Assembly: GCA_910584915.1 (NCBI GenBank)
Contig: CAJUDM010000010.1
Span: 142,961 to 152,665, forward strand
From: an uncultured Lachnospiraceae bacterium
GTDB taxonomy: Bacteria > Bacillota > Clostridia > Lachnospirales > Lachnospiraceae
Direction of reading: 5' to 3'
DNA: 9,705 bases
Shown: positions 1-4,924 of the stretch, in pieces
How the letters are laid out: each line of letters begins with the position of its first letter
How positions within the stretch are numbered: the first letter of the stretch is position 1
Position numbers and translations under genes: made by a program
Notes under the pieces: model-generated
Seen by the model: the letters and a program-made list of their open reading frames with translations, nothing else
What the model was told of the DNA's origin: nothing
The model's database searches: none

Positions 1-3
1 GAG

Positions 4-38
4 TAAAAAATAAGAGAGAAGCCGAGGCTATCTCTCTT
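4..38 (-). terminator. Intrinsic terminator after the 158-aa gene
   Basis: The arms AAGAGAGA (12-19) and TCTCTCTT (31-38) pair, with AGCC (20-23) and GGCT (26-29) extending the stem inward. On the minus strand the hairpin is followed by a T-rich run (complement of 4-10). It lies just past the stop codon at 57, so it ends that gene's transcript. Confidence 0.8.
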
Positions 39-56
39 GCAAACAATATTCAGTTT

Positions 57-533
57 TTATTTAATTTCTTCAAAATACTCTACATCTATGCGCTGTTCAA
101 AATCGGATTCTGGACAACACCTATATTCAATTTTTTGTATAACACCTTCTTTATCAAACCAGATTTCGATTTCTTCATCTAGGCAATAAAAAATCTCGCG
201 ATTATACAAACCCAATTCTTTATCAAAATAGCTATTCTCAAAAAAGAAATCTTTACAAATTTCTTCATAAACTGAATCACCTAATTCATCGCTATCAACA
301 ATTCGAGTTTGAAAAAAGAACTCTTTACAACCATCGCTCTCAACAATTCGAATTGGAGCACTACCATCATTTAAGTTCAAATCAAAAATTGGGTTACTGC
401 CAGTATAATCAATTCCAAGTTCTTCAATGTCCGATAGCCAGCTAATAATATCGACAGGTGTTCCAATTTCGAAATCCATTAAATAACCAGCATGGGTATA
501 AAATTTTATGTAGTTACAAGAAATAATTTTCAT
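57..533 (-). CDS. Hypothetical acidic protein, 158 aa
   Basis: I do not recognise the family. The predicted protein is a single soluble domain with no signal peptide or membrane segment, rich in Asp and Glu, with aromatic and beta-prone stretches such as EFFFQTRIV and IEIWFDKEGVIQKIEYRC. Small, very acidic, single-domain proteins at the edges of mobile elements are sometimes immunity or antidote proteins, but nothing here proves that and no partner toxin is visible. The ATG at 533 is preceded by a purine-rich AAAGGA ribosome site about 11 nt upstream. The gene has its own promoter (597-625) and terminator (4-38), so it is a single-gene unit on the same strand as the rep block. The gene is secure; the function is unknown. 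Confidence 0.75.
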   Translation of the reverse strand: MKIISCNYIKFYTHAGYLMDFEIGTPVDIISWLSDIEELGIDYTGSNPIFDLNLNDGSAPIRIVESDGCKEFFFQTRIVDSDELGDSVYEEICKDFFFENSYFDKELGLYNREIFYCLDEEIEIWFDKEGVIQKIEYRCCPESDFEQRIDVEYFEEIK

Positions 534-596
534 AATTTAATTTTTCCTTTCGTTCTATAAACATTTTTAATTTTGCAAGTGAATTGTTGCATAGAT

Positions 597-625
597 ATAA
601 TACACATCAGATTTTAAATATACAA
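597..625 (-). promoter_or_regulatory. Promoter of the 158-aa gene
   Basis: On the minus strand, TTGTAT (625-620) and TATTAT (602-597) are separated by 17 nt. Transcription would start near 590, giving a leader of roughly 55 nt before the ATG at 533. Confidence 0.5.
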
Positions 626-867
626 CAAATCCTAAAATTTATTTTTAGTATTTTTCTATTTTGTTTAAAGTTGTTTCGGTGCTATATTATTCTAATCCAG
701 CACTATGTAACTCTAAACTACAGTCTCTTTACAGTTCACAATATCCTTGCGAGCGATAATATTCTCTAAGGACTTTTTACATCCTGTAAACATGAGAGAG
801 GTGCAAAAGCACAATATAAAAAATAACTAATTAACTATATTATACAACATAAATTTCTAAAAACAAA
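626..867. other. Non-coding stretch with small palindromes
   Basis: No credible gene is seen here; the plus-strand reading frame at 584-769 is low-complexity, lacks a ribosome site and crosses the promoter of the 158-aa gene. The stretch holds three small hairpins: GTGCT...AGCAC near 681-705, TTTACA-TCC-TGTAAA at 776-790, and GTGC-AAAA-GCAC at 801-812. The sequence ACATCCTGTAAACA at 779-792 recurs exactly at 4859-4872, inside the large palindrome. I cannot assign a role. Confidence 0.4.
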
Positions 868-889
868 AAAGAGAGCCGAAGCCCTCTTT
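866..889 (-). terminator. Intrinsic terminator abutting the RHH stop codon
   Basis: On the minus strand the stop codon TAA runs straight into AAAGAGGGC, a TTCG loop and GCTCTCTTT, then a T-tract. The stem has one G-U pair and a stable UUCG-type tetraloop. It ends the transcript of the 54-aa ribbon-helix-helix gene. Confidence 0.85.
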
Positions 890-1052
890 AATCATTTATA
901 TAAACTCTTACAGGATTGTTATTGATAGTGTAATCGCAGCAGTAACGGATAAATTCACTTGTATTCATTTCCCTGTTCTTTGCTGCCTGTTCAATAGTTT
1001 CTTTATCTGTTTTGCTTACATGTAAATGTATCTGTTTTGTTTTAGTTTTCAT
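888..1052 (-). CDS. Small ribbon-helix-helix DNA-binding protein, 54 aa
   Basis: A CopG/Arc/MobC-like ribbon-helix-helix (RHH) protein. A short beta strand (about residues 6-12, KQIHLHV) is followed by a helix (15-27), a turn (NREMNTSEF) and a second helix ending IRYCCDY. Such proteins bind DNA as dimers through the paired strands and act as plasmid regulators or relaxosome accessory factors. The start is the ATG at 1052: AAGGAG lies about 9 nt upstream, and the promoter at 1095-1123 lies upstream of it. A longer frame up to 1148 would run through that promoter and is rejected. The promoter matches those of the two surface-protein genes at 5997 and 6710, so this protein is a candidate regulator of all three, including itself. 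That link is inference. Confidence 0.82.
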   Translation of the reverse strand: MKTKTKQIHLHVSKTDKETIEQAAKNREMNTSEFIRYCCDYTINNNPVRVYIND

Positions 1053-1076
1053 AATCAAATTCTCCTTATTTTGTAT

Positions 1077-1123
1077 ATCTCTTTTAATACTTATATTGTA
1101 CCACCAGAGGTATGTAAAACCAA
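1077..1123 (-). promoter_or_regulatory. Promoter box copy 1 of the shared regulon
   Basis: On the minus strand TTGGTT (1123-1118), a 17-nt spacer ending CTCTGGTGG, and TACAAT (1100-1095), followed by ATAAGTATTAAAAGAG. The same arrangement with almost the same spacer and downstream sequence occurs at 5928-5972 and 6627-6668 on the plus strand. Conservation beyond the -35 and -10 hexamers suggests a common operator. Confidence 0.8.
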
Positions 1124-1134
1124 AATAAAGGCAA

Positions 1135-1159
1135 CAAAAAAGGCCCATTTCAGAGCCTT
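1135..1159 (-). terminator. Intrinsic terminator of the rep operon
   Basis: On the minus strand AAGGCTC, loop TGAAAT, GGGCCTT, then a run of T (complement of 1135-1140). The stop codon of the 140-aa gene overlaps the first bases of the stem. It separates the rep operon from the promoter of the RHH gene. Confidence 0.8.
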
Positions 1160-1580
1160 AATTTGTATCATCATCTATTTGTTTTTCTATCTTTTGTAGT
1201 TCAAATTTATACAAAGCACACAAATACAATAAATCCTTTATAATCCTGTCTGCTTCTGTATCAGATTTTGGATTATAATTGGCACGAGAAATAATTTCAG
1301 CTTGTATATAATCATTACTGTAATCATTCCAGCTACCATCCAGTAATCCGTATGGGTCACCCACATCTAGTGGAATATAATCAGGTACTTCTTCAAATCC
1401 ATCAGGAGTAATTTTGCCCCATTTTCCACCTATACATACAACAGGAGAATCTTTGCAAATTATAGTATAATCATATGCTCTTCCATCCTTTAAACAATTA
1501 AGAAAATCTCTTTTTTCTTGTGTTGTCGCATCAGGGAATCGCTGCATAAATTCTTCAATCTGTTTAAGTATATCTTTCAT
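1158..1580 (-). CDS. Hypothetical protein downstream of rep, 140 aa
   Basis: I do not recognise the family. The protein is soluble and acidic. It has an N-terminal helix (MKDILKQIEEFMQRF), a middle part rich in Gly, Asp and aromatic residues (GGKWGKITPDGFEEVPDYIPLD, about 51-72), and a C-terminal helical segment (about 108-135) with CALYKFELQKIEKQ. Its ATG follows the rep stop codon directly (TAAATG), so it is translated from the rep mRNA, probably by coupling, with GAGGG inside the end of rep as ribosome site. Cotranscription with an attenuated replication initiator suggests a role in replication, copy control or maintenance. That is context only. Confidence 0.78.
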   Translation of the reverse strand: MKDILKQIEEFMQRFPDATTQEKRDFLNCLKDGRAYDYTIICKDSPVVCIGGKWGKITPDGFEEVPDYIPLDVGDPYGLLDGSWNDYSNDYIQAEIISRANYNPKSDTEADRIIKDLLYLCALYKFELQKIEKQIDDDTN

Positions 1581-2477
1581 TTATTTACCCTCTAAAGCAT
1601 CTTTCCAGTATGAATCCATCAGGACATTTAAAACTGCATTATCTGTTCCAGACGCATATTTTTGTTTAGCAAGTTCAAGCTGGACTGCTTCTTCTGCCCC
1701 TTCTTTCATAAGTCTCTTTTTTTCTTTCATCAACTCAATTCCCTTTTCCCTACGTTTAATATCATCCTCTGTCCTTGCCAGTTCTTCATCTGTAGTAGGT
1801 ACTTTCTTTTTAAGCATCTGAATTACATCAAGTATCTCCTGCTGGTCTAAATCATTCAGTAAATTTGCAATTTGCACCATACCATGAATCTTTACATTAT
1901 CAAGACGATTTAAAGTGTCAAGCTGTTTCTTTTCATCAGATTTTAAAACAAGTCTATCTTTATCAACTAAGGCTTTAACGTTTATAATATCTTCACTTGC
2001 TCTATATGTTTTGTCCTCTGATATTGTAAGGTACTTTTCTATTAAGAATTGCTTTTGATTTGCACCACATTTACAAGCGATATGAGGATTGATAAAATAA
2101 GCATTACCATGATTTCCGCTAACCTTAAAATATAGAACAAGAAAATTTCTTTCTTTTAAAACTTTTAAAGCCCTCTGTGCTGTTCTAGGGTCACGGCGAA
2201 TAGCTTCAGCTAGTTTTGTTGTGCTTGTAATATATGTATTATTGTTTTCCATCCTTGTAACAAATAAGTCAAAAATCGCTCTTGCTGCTGGTTCTGTGAT
2301 AGCCAATTCAGCTAATTCAGCTTGATATTTTATATTTATTTGAACAAAATCTTTGTTCTCTGTCTTTATCCCACTAATAACACTTGATTTAGTATAAGTG
2401 CCAGTTGATTCATTCATATGTTCTGTAAAATTTTCTGGTTTACTTGCATATGTATTATTAAAATCTTTCTTTCTCAT
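1581..2477 (-). CDS. Plasmid-type replication initiator, winged helix, RepL-like
   Basis: The likely initiator of plasmid-style replication for the element. About residues 50-150 form a winged-helix DNA-binding domain: helices around ELAELAITEPAARAIFDLFVTRM, a recognition region TKLAEAIRRDPRTAQRALKVL, then a beta wing FLVLYFKVSGNHGNAYFINPHIAC. This resembles the Firmicute RepL-type plasmid replication proteins, a tentative match from memory. The C-terminal half is charged and helical (about 210-270, many Lys and Glu), perhaps a coiled coil. The start is the ATG at 2477 (298 aa), with AAGGAG 10 nt upstream. A TTG-initiated frame from 2519 would begin inside the leader terminator and is rejected. 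The leader and antisense RNA described separately strongly support a copy-controlled Rep role. The 140-aa gene follows without a gap. Confidence 0.75.
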   Translation of the reverse strand: MRKKDFNNTYASKPENFTEHMNESTGTYTKSSVISGIKTENKDFVQINIKYQAELAELAITEPAARAIFDLFVTRMENNNTYITSTTKLAEAIRRDPRTAQRALKVLKERNFLVLYFKVSGNHGNAYFINPHIACKCGANQKQFLIEKYLTISEDKTYRASEDIINVKALVDKDRLVLKSDEKKQLDTLNRLDNVKIHGMVQIANLLNDLDQQEILDVIQMLKKKVPTTDEELARTEDDIKRREKGIELMKEKKRLMKEGAEEAVQLELAKQKYASGTDNAVLNVLMDSYWKDALEGK

Positions 2478-2503
2478 TTTTAATAATCTCCTTGTTAGAT
2501 AAA

Positions 2504-2529
2504 TAAAAAAACACTTCAAAAGAAGCGCT
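2504..2529 (-). terminator. Leader attenuator of the rep gene
   Basis: On the minus strand AGCGCTTC (2529-2522), loop TTTT, GAAGTGTT (2517-2510), then a T run to 2505. Two G-U pairs occur in the eight-pair stem. It lies between the rep promoter and the rep start, so it can stop transcription before the gene. The 5' arm plus loop, GCTTCTTT (2526-2519), can instead pair perfectly with AAAGAAGC (2615-2608) earlier in the leader, which would prevent terminator formation. Confidence 0.72.
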
Positions 2530-2534
2530 AGTAT

Positions 2535-2563
2535 TTGACAATTAATCTACATTGGAGTATTAT
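2535..2563 (+). promoter_or_regulatory. Antisense promoter opposing the rep leader
   Basis: Consensus TTGACA (2535-2540), 17-nt spacer, TATTAT (2558-2563), pointing rightward against the rep transcript. It is stronger than the rep promoter itself, as is usual for promoters of short countertranscripts. Confidence 0.75.
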
Positions 2564-2569
2564 TTATAT

Positions 2570-2648
2570 ATACACGAATGAAGAGTTTTTTGGAATACTC
2601 ATTATATGCTTCTTTAAAATAAAGAGTTCACACCTCTTTATTTTTTTG
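2570..2648 (+). ncRNA. Candidate antisense copy-control RNA (ctRNA)
   Basis: A roughly 79-nt transcript is predicted from the promoter at 2535-2563 to a strong intrinsic terminator: AAATAAAGAG (2617-2626), loop TTCACAC, CTCTTTATTT (2634-2643), T-tract to 2647. It contains no open reading frame with a ribosome site. It is fully complementary to the rep mRNA leader, including AAAGAAGC (2615-2608), the strand that forms the antiterminator. Binding would free the terminator at 2504-2529 and switch rep off. This is the logic known for pIP501 and pT181-type plasmids. Promoter, terminator and complementarity are seen; regulation is inferred. Confidence 0.72.
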
Positions 2649-2745
2649 CTTTTTTATTTATTTTTGAAATTTGTTTTATATATGTTTTTATTAATTTGTA
2701 AAGTAAAAAAATAATTATAATCTATATATTAAATAGATATAATAG
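2641..2745. other. Extremely AT-rich stretch beside the repeat island
   Basis: Only about ten G or C occur in some 105 bases. It separates the antisense terminator from the GC-rich repeat island. It could serve as an unwinding element for replication, and it also carries the rep promoter. No gene is present. Confidence 0.5.
2675..2702 (-). promoter_or_regulatory. Likely rep promoter
   Basis: On the minus strand TTTACA (2702-2697), a 16-nt spacer and TATAAA (2680-2675). A start near 2668 would give a rep leader of about 190 nt spanning the whole antisense RNA and the attenuator. The match is moderate and the surroundings are so AT-rich that other starts are possible. Confidence 0.45.
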
Positions 2746-2900
2746 AAGGGTTTTAGAAACCCACTAAATTCAATACTTTTCGTTCAAGGTGGTGTCATGC
2801 CGTGTCGCCTATAGGCGACATGACATGTCGCTACCTTGAACCGCCGACTGAATCCCATACCACTAGTAATATCTAACTTCTTATACCATTATATCCTATT
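2732..2900. repeat. Nested inverted and direct repeats, origin candidate
   Basis: A GC-rich island in an AT-rich setting. Outer arms GTTCAAGGT (2782-2790) and ACCTTGAAC (2833-2841) enclose TGTCATG (2793-2799) with CATGACA (2819-2825), and TCGCC-TATA-GGCGA (2805-2818). CGACATG-A-CATGTCG (2816-2830) is an alternative palindrome. Two imperfect direct copies read CATGCCGTGTCGCC (2796-2809) and CATGACATGTCGCT (2819-2832). Weaker flanking arms are AATAGATATAAT (2732-2743) and ATTATAT-C-CTATT (2888-2900). The island lies between rep and an RHH gene, so it may be oriV, oriT or a plasmid-resolution site. Which one cannot be decided from sequence alone. Confidence 0.65.
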
Positions 2901-2915
2901 CTTCTAGTATAACAA
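2888..2915 (-). promoter_or_regulatory. Promoter facing the repeat island
   Basis: On the minus strand TTGTTA (2915-2910), a 16-nt spacer and TATAAT (2893-2888). It would transcribe the whole structured island leftward and could also feed rep from further upstream. Confidence 0.4.
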
Positions 2916-2941
2916 AATAAAGAGGGAGCAGCAGCCCCCTC
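2914..2941 (-). terminator. Intrinsic terminator of the 182-aa RHH gene
   Basis: On the minus strand GAGGG (2941-2937) pairs with CCCTC (2926-2922), with GC pairs inside the loop, followed by TTTATTTTG. It begins a few bases after the stop codon at 2947. The end of the T-tract touches the -35 of the promoter at 2888-2915. Confidence 0.72.
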
Positions 2942-2946
2942 AACTT

Positions 2947-3495
2947 TTAGTTTTCTTCATCTTCATCTTTTTCAGTTTCAGGAATCATATTTGTTTTAAT
3001 ATAATTCATCAAGTCTTCAGGTGTAACACCAAATTGCTTGTAGTTATAAGCTATAGTATTTACACAATCATTATAGCAAAGTTCATCAGCTTTTGCTGGA
3101 AGTCCAGATTCACCTTTTAAGATACGTCCTGTCTCTTCATCCGAGTAATCTTCATCTGGATTGCAATACTGCTCATTAAAGAGAGTGTTTACCTTGTCTT
3201 TTAAATCTTCAAACATATGCTCTATAACAAGTGCATTGTTTGTATCGTGGTACTGTTTGAGTGTTAAGTTTCCTTCAATTACTCCATCAGGAGTAACGTC
3301 AATCATTTCAATTTCGCCATCTATAGATTGTGGCTCAAATTCCTGTTGTGCATCAATATCTATAATACCGCAGGACTTTTTAATAAAGTCTGTTACTGTA
3401 AGGTTATTGAAGTTTGCAAGGTTCTGTAATGTATAATACTGTCCATCAGTTAAACGAACGCCAACACGGTGACTAAAATTAGTTTTTTGTTTCAT
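2947..3495 (-). CDS. Ribbon-helix-helix protein with acidic tail, 182 aa
   Basis: The N-terminus (about residues 7-42) reads as an RHH DNA-binding domain: strand HRVGVRL, helix DGQYYTLQNLANFNN, turn LTVTD, helix FIKKSCGI. This fold is shared by plasmid copy and partition regulators and by MobC-like relaxosome accessory proteins. The rest is acidic and unrecognised, with a helical part near 80-105 (NNALVIEHMFEDLKDKVNTLF), a segment FGVTPEDLMNYIKTNM (about 155-170) and the tail EKDEDEEN. ATG at 3495 has AAGGAG 8 nt upstream. The gene lies just upstream of the repeat island at 2782-2850, which would be a natural binding target. Own promoter and terminator. RHH assignment is fairly firm; partner and role are inferred. 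Confidence 0.78.
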   Translation of the reverse strand: MKQKTNFSHRVGVRLTDGQYYTLQNLANFNNLTVTDFIKKSCGIIDIDAQQEFEPQSIDGEIEMIDVTPDGVIEGNLTLKQYHDTNNALVIEHMFEDLKDKVNTLFNEQYCNPDEDYSDEETGRILKGESGLPAKADELCYNDCVNTIAYNYKQFGVTPEDLMNYIKTNMIPETEKDEDEEN

Positions 3496-3543
3496 TTATT
3501 TATCTCCTTAAATTTGTTTTAATCTCTTTATAGTTTTTTGCTT

Positions 3544-3605
3544 GATGAGATTTCCTTCTCTCATCTTCTAAATATATGTTACTCTTTATAGGTGTACAAA
3601 GTCAA
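3544..3605 (-). promoter_or_regulatory. Promoter and leader hairpin of the 182-aa RHH gene
   Basis: On the minus strand TTGACT (3605-3600), an 18-nt spacer and TAACAT (3581-3576). Just downstream the leader holds GATGAGA (3565-3559) and TCTCATC (3550-3544), a seven-pair stem with an eight-base loop and no T-tract. The leader is about 75 nt long; the hairpin may stabilise the mRNA or regulate it. Confidence 0.5.
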
Positions 3606-3819
3606 ATTTTTAAAGGGTAAATATTTCACAAAATTTTTAATTAAAAACAGCCGTTTTATTGTACATATTATACAAAAATCAATGAGATTGCATTTTCAGA
3701 ATCAAAAATAGAGAATTGTCCAGTATCAGAAATTTCACGATAACCACAGCGATTTCATGGTTTTAGAACACTATATCTTGTGGTTTTAATAAGATTCAAA
3801 ACACTATATATAGTATGCT
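3606..3819. other. Non-coding stretch with short spaced repeats
   Basis: No gene is supported. Repeated words occur in register: ATTTCACGA (3732) and ATTTCATGG (3752), GGTTTTA (3759-3765 and 3782-3788), and AACACTATAT (3767-3776 and 3800-3809, 33 nt apart). TTGTAC and ATACAA at about 3658-3676 form an imperfect palindrome. These could be protein-binding sites, but the sequence is AT-rich and the copies are few. Confidence 0.4.
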
Positions 3820-3820
3820 A

Positions 3821-3849
3821 AAAAAGAAGAGTTTCAGGCTCTTCTTTTT
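3821..3849 (-). terminator. Intrinsic terminator of the Xre regulator
   Basis: AAAAAGAAGAG (3821-3831) and CTCTTCTTTTT (3839-3849) pair perfectly around a seven-base loop. T-runs exist on both strands, so it can work in either direction. It lies about 10 nt past the stop codon at 3859. Confidence 0.85.
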
Positions 3850-3858
3850 CAGGCAAAT

Positions 3859-4068
3859 TTATTGTTCCCTTATCTCAAACAGGTCTCCAACTTCACAATC
3901 AAAATATTCACATAACTTTAACAGAAAGTTTGCATCTATCCGCTGAAATTCATCCCTGTAATACCTGTTAAAATTGGTTCTCTCAACTTCCAGTGCAGAA
4001 CATACTTTCTTTTTCGTCAATCCTCTTTCCTTCATCAGTTCTTCTAACCGAATGTGTAAGTATTTCAT
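3859..4068 (-). CDS. Xre/Cro-type helix-turn-helix regulator, about 69 aa
   Basis: A small lambda-Cro-like repressor. The helix-turn-helix covers about residues 5-45: IRLEELMKERGLTKKKVCSALEVERTNFNRYY, then LLKLCEYFDCEVGDLFEI, the usual last helix of this family. It binds DNA as a dimer; there is no separate ligand or protease domain. Two ATG codons are possible. The one at 4077 is only 1 nt from the purine-rich AGAGAGG, while the one at 4068 is 10 nt from it, so I choose 4068; the longer form would add MNG. The gene diverges from the paralogous pair at 4199 with about 120 bp between, and both promoters lie in that gap. Autorepression and control of the divergent operon are likely but inferred. 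Confidence 0.85.
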   Translation of the reverse strand: MKYLHIRLEELMKERGLTKKKVCSALEVERTNFNRYYRDEFQRIDANFLLKLCEYFDCEVGDLFEIREQ

Positions 4069-4092
4069 ACCGTTCATTCCTCTCTTTCAAAT

Positions 4093-4121
4093 ATTATAGT
4101 AGAAGCATCCCTAAAATGTAA
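4093..4121 (-). promoter_or_regulatory. Promoter of the Xre regulator
   Basis: On the minus strand TTACAT (4121-4116), 17-nt spacer, TATAAT (4098-4093). It is back to back with the promoter at 4131-4159, only 9 nt apart, so one bound repressor could cover both. Confidence 0.65.
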
Positions 4122-4126
4122 TTCTT

Positions 4127-4174
4127 TATGTAGACAGCTTTATATAAAGAGGTTATAATAAGGATGTCTATATA
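4127..4174 (+). promoter_or_regulatory. Promoter and operator-like palindrome of the paralog pair
   Basis: TAGACA (4131-4136), 17-nt spacer, TATAAT (4154-4159). The arms TATGTAGACA (4127-4136) and TGTCTATATA (4165-4174) are inverted copies at 9 of 10 positions, one over the -35 and one at the start site, and the spacer holds the palindrome TTTATATAAA. This is a plausible operator for the divergent Xre protein. Confidence 0.65.
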
Positions 4175-4198
4175 GATACACCAGAAAGGGGATAGTCA

Positions 4199-4489
4199 AT
4201 GGAAAAAGAAGTTTTTGAAATTGTAACAGAGTATCTTACAAATGAAAGGCTCTCTAGGATTGTGGGAGAGGACGAGGAATATCGGGCAGCACTTACACAT
4301 GAGAAAGAAGCCTATTTCAAATTGGACGTTACCTTATCAGACGAGCAAAAAGAACTTATTAATATGTTAGGTGTAGCACAAGGAGAAGTAGCTGCAAATG
4401 TAGAGAGAATAACATATCAGCAAGGCATGAAAGATATGTATGCTCTTATTATGTCTTTGCGAGATATAGCAGACAGGAGATGGAGATGA
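4199..4489 (+). CDS. Small helical protein of a tandem paralog pair, 96 aa
   Basis: An all-helical, soluble protein with no signal or membrane segment. It shares its layout with the next gene: an N-terminal ME..V.E..T..LT..R, EEY near residues 26-28, EQK near 49-51, and a closing ER..YQQGM(K/R)D motif (about 69-78). I recall similar short Bacillota proteins filed as a domain of unknown function (possibly DUF6809); this is tentative. ATG at 4199 has AAAGGGG 7 nt upstream. The stop codon is 4 nt before the next start, so the two are one operon, perhaps coupled. It ends in the basic tail ADRRWR, missing from its paralog. Function unknown; paired paralogs may form a hetero-oligomer. Confidence 0.8.
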   Translation: MEKEVFEIVTEYLTNERLSRIVGEDEEYRAALTHEKEAYFKLDVTLSDEQKELINMLGVAQGEVAANVERITYQQGMKDMYALIMSLRDIADRRWR

Positions 4490-4493
4490 TTAC

Positions 4494-4760
4494 ATGGAAG
4501 AAAGCGTTTTAGAACTGATAACACAAGTACTCACGGAGAATCGGATAACTGATAAGGTCTACCAGAGCGAAGAATACAAACGAGCAAAGGAAGAAGAGGG
4601 GAAAGTCTATAATACACTAATTAGCGACTTGAATGAAGAACAGAAACAGCGATTAGATGATTTTATAGGCAGTACAACGTGGAGTGCTGCTATATGGGAA
4701 AGAATGGCATATCAACAGGGAATGAGAGACTTTCTTGAATTGCTTAAATCCTTATTATAA
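4494..4760 (+). CDS. Second small helical paralog, 88 aa
   Basis: A paralog of the preceding gene: EEY (about 26-28), EEQKQR (about 48-53) and ERMAYQQGMRDFLELLKSLL at the C-terminus line up without large gaps, although overall identity is moderate, so the duplication is not recent. Its ribosome site AGGAGATGGAGATGA lies inside the end of the first gene. No terminator follows. Instead the transcript would enter the large palindrome beginning at 4774, which could block or process it. Same unknown family as its neighbour; no enzyme motif is visible. Confidence 0.8.
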   Translation: MEESVLELITQVLTENRITDKVYQSEEYKRAKEEEGKVYNTLISDLNEEQKQRLDDFIGSTTWSAAIWERMAYQQGMRDFLELLKSLL

Positions 4761-4773
4761 AAGGCAAGAGAAA

Positions 4774-4924
4774 ACATTGTGGAAATATGCATAAGTGGCT
4801 ATGTAGTCATGGATAACTCTATTCACAGCACATGGAAAAGCTAAAGTGCAGCTTTCCCACATCCTGTAAACAGAGTTACCCACAACTACATAAGACAGCC
4901 ACTTATACACATTACACACAATGT
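4774..4924. repeat. About 150-bp imperfect palindrome rich in DnaA-like boxes
   Basis: Successive arms pair from outside inward: ACATTGTG (4774-4781) with CACAATGT (4917-4924); ATAAGTGGCT (4791-4800) with AGCCACTTAT (4897-4906); ATGTAGT (4801-4807) with ACTACAT (4885-4891); GGATAACTCT (4811-4820) with AGAGTTACCC (4872-4881, one mismatch); ACAG (4825-4828) with CTGT (4864-4867); GGAAAAGCT (4834-4842) with AGCTTTCC (4850-4857, one bulge). The loop is AAAGTGC. No protein is encoded. It may be a replication origin, a miniature inverted-repeat transposable element, or a structured RNA. No clear target-site duplication flanks it. Confidence 0.8.

Noticed and set aside
17..32. 16-base identity with the lipoprotein gene (5225-5240)
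   Set aside because: AGAAGCCGAGGCTATC occurs in the terminator stem and in an EAEAEA-coding stretch. The terminator explains the first copy and Ala/Glu codon bias the second, so common origin is not needed.
584..769. Plus-strand reading frame of 61 codons
   Set aside because: Low-complexity hydrophobic translation from AT-rich DNA, no ribosome site, and it overlaps the promoter of the minus-strand 158-aa gene.
801..812. GTGC-AAAA-GCAC as a terminator
   Set aside because: The stem has only four pairs and there is no T-tract on either strand.
1053..1148. N-terminal extension of the 54-aa RHH protein
   Set aside because: It would translate the promoter and the end of the upstream terminator; the ATG at 1052 has the proper ribosome site.
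2478..2519. TTG start extending rep by 14 residues
   Set aside because: The codons lie in the leader terminator and its T-tract; the ATG at 2477 has AAGGAG upstream.
2858..2866. CTAGTGGTA on the minus strand as a fourth regulon box
   Set aside because: Only nine bases match; the TACAAT and TTGGTT parts are missing, and one such chance match in the window is not unlikely.
3759..3802. CRISPR-like or tracr-like sequence (GTTTTA...AAAAC)
   Set aside because: No repeat-spacer array and no cas gene; only short AT-rich words recur.
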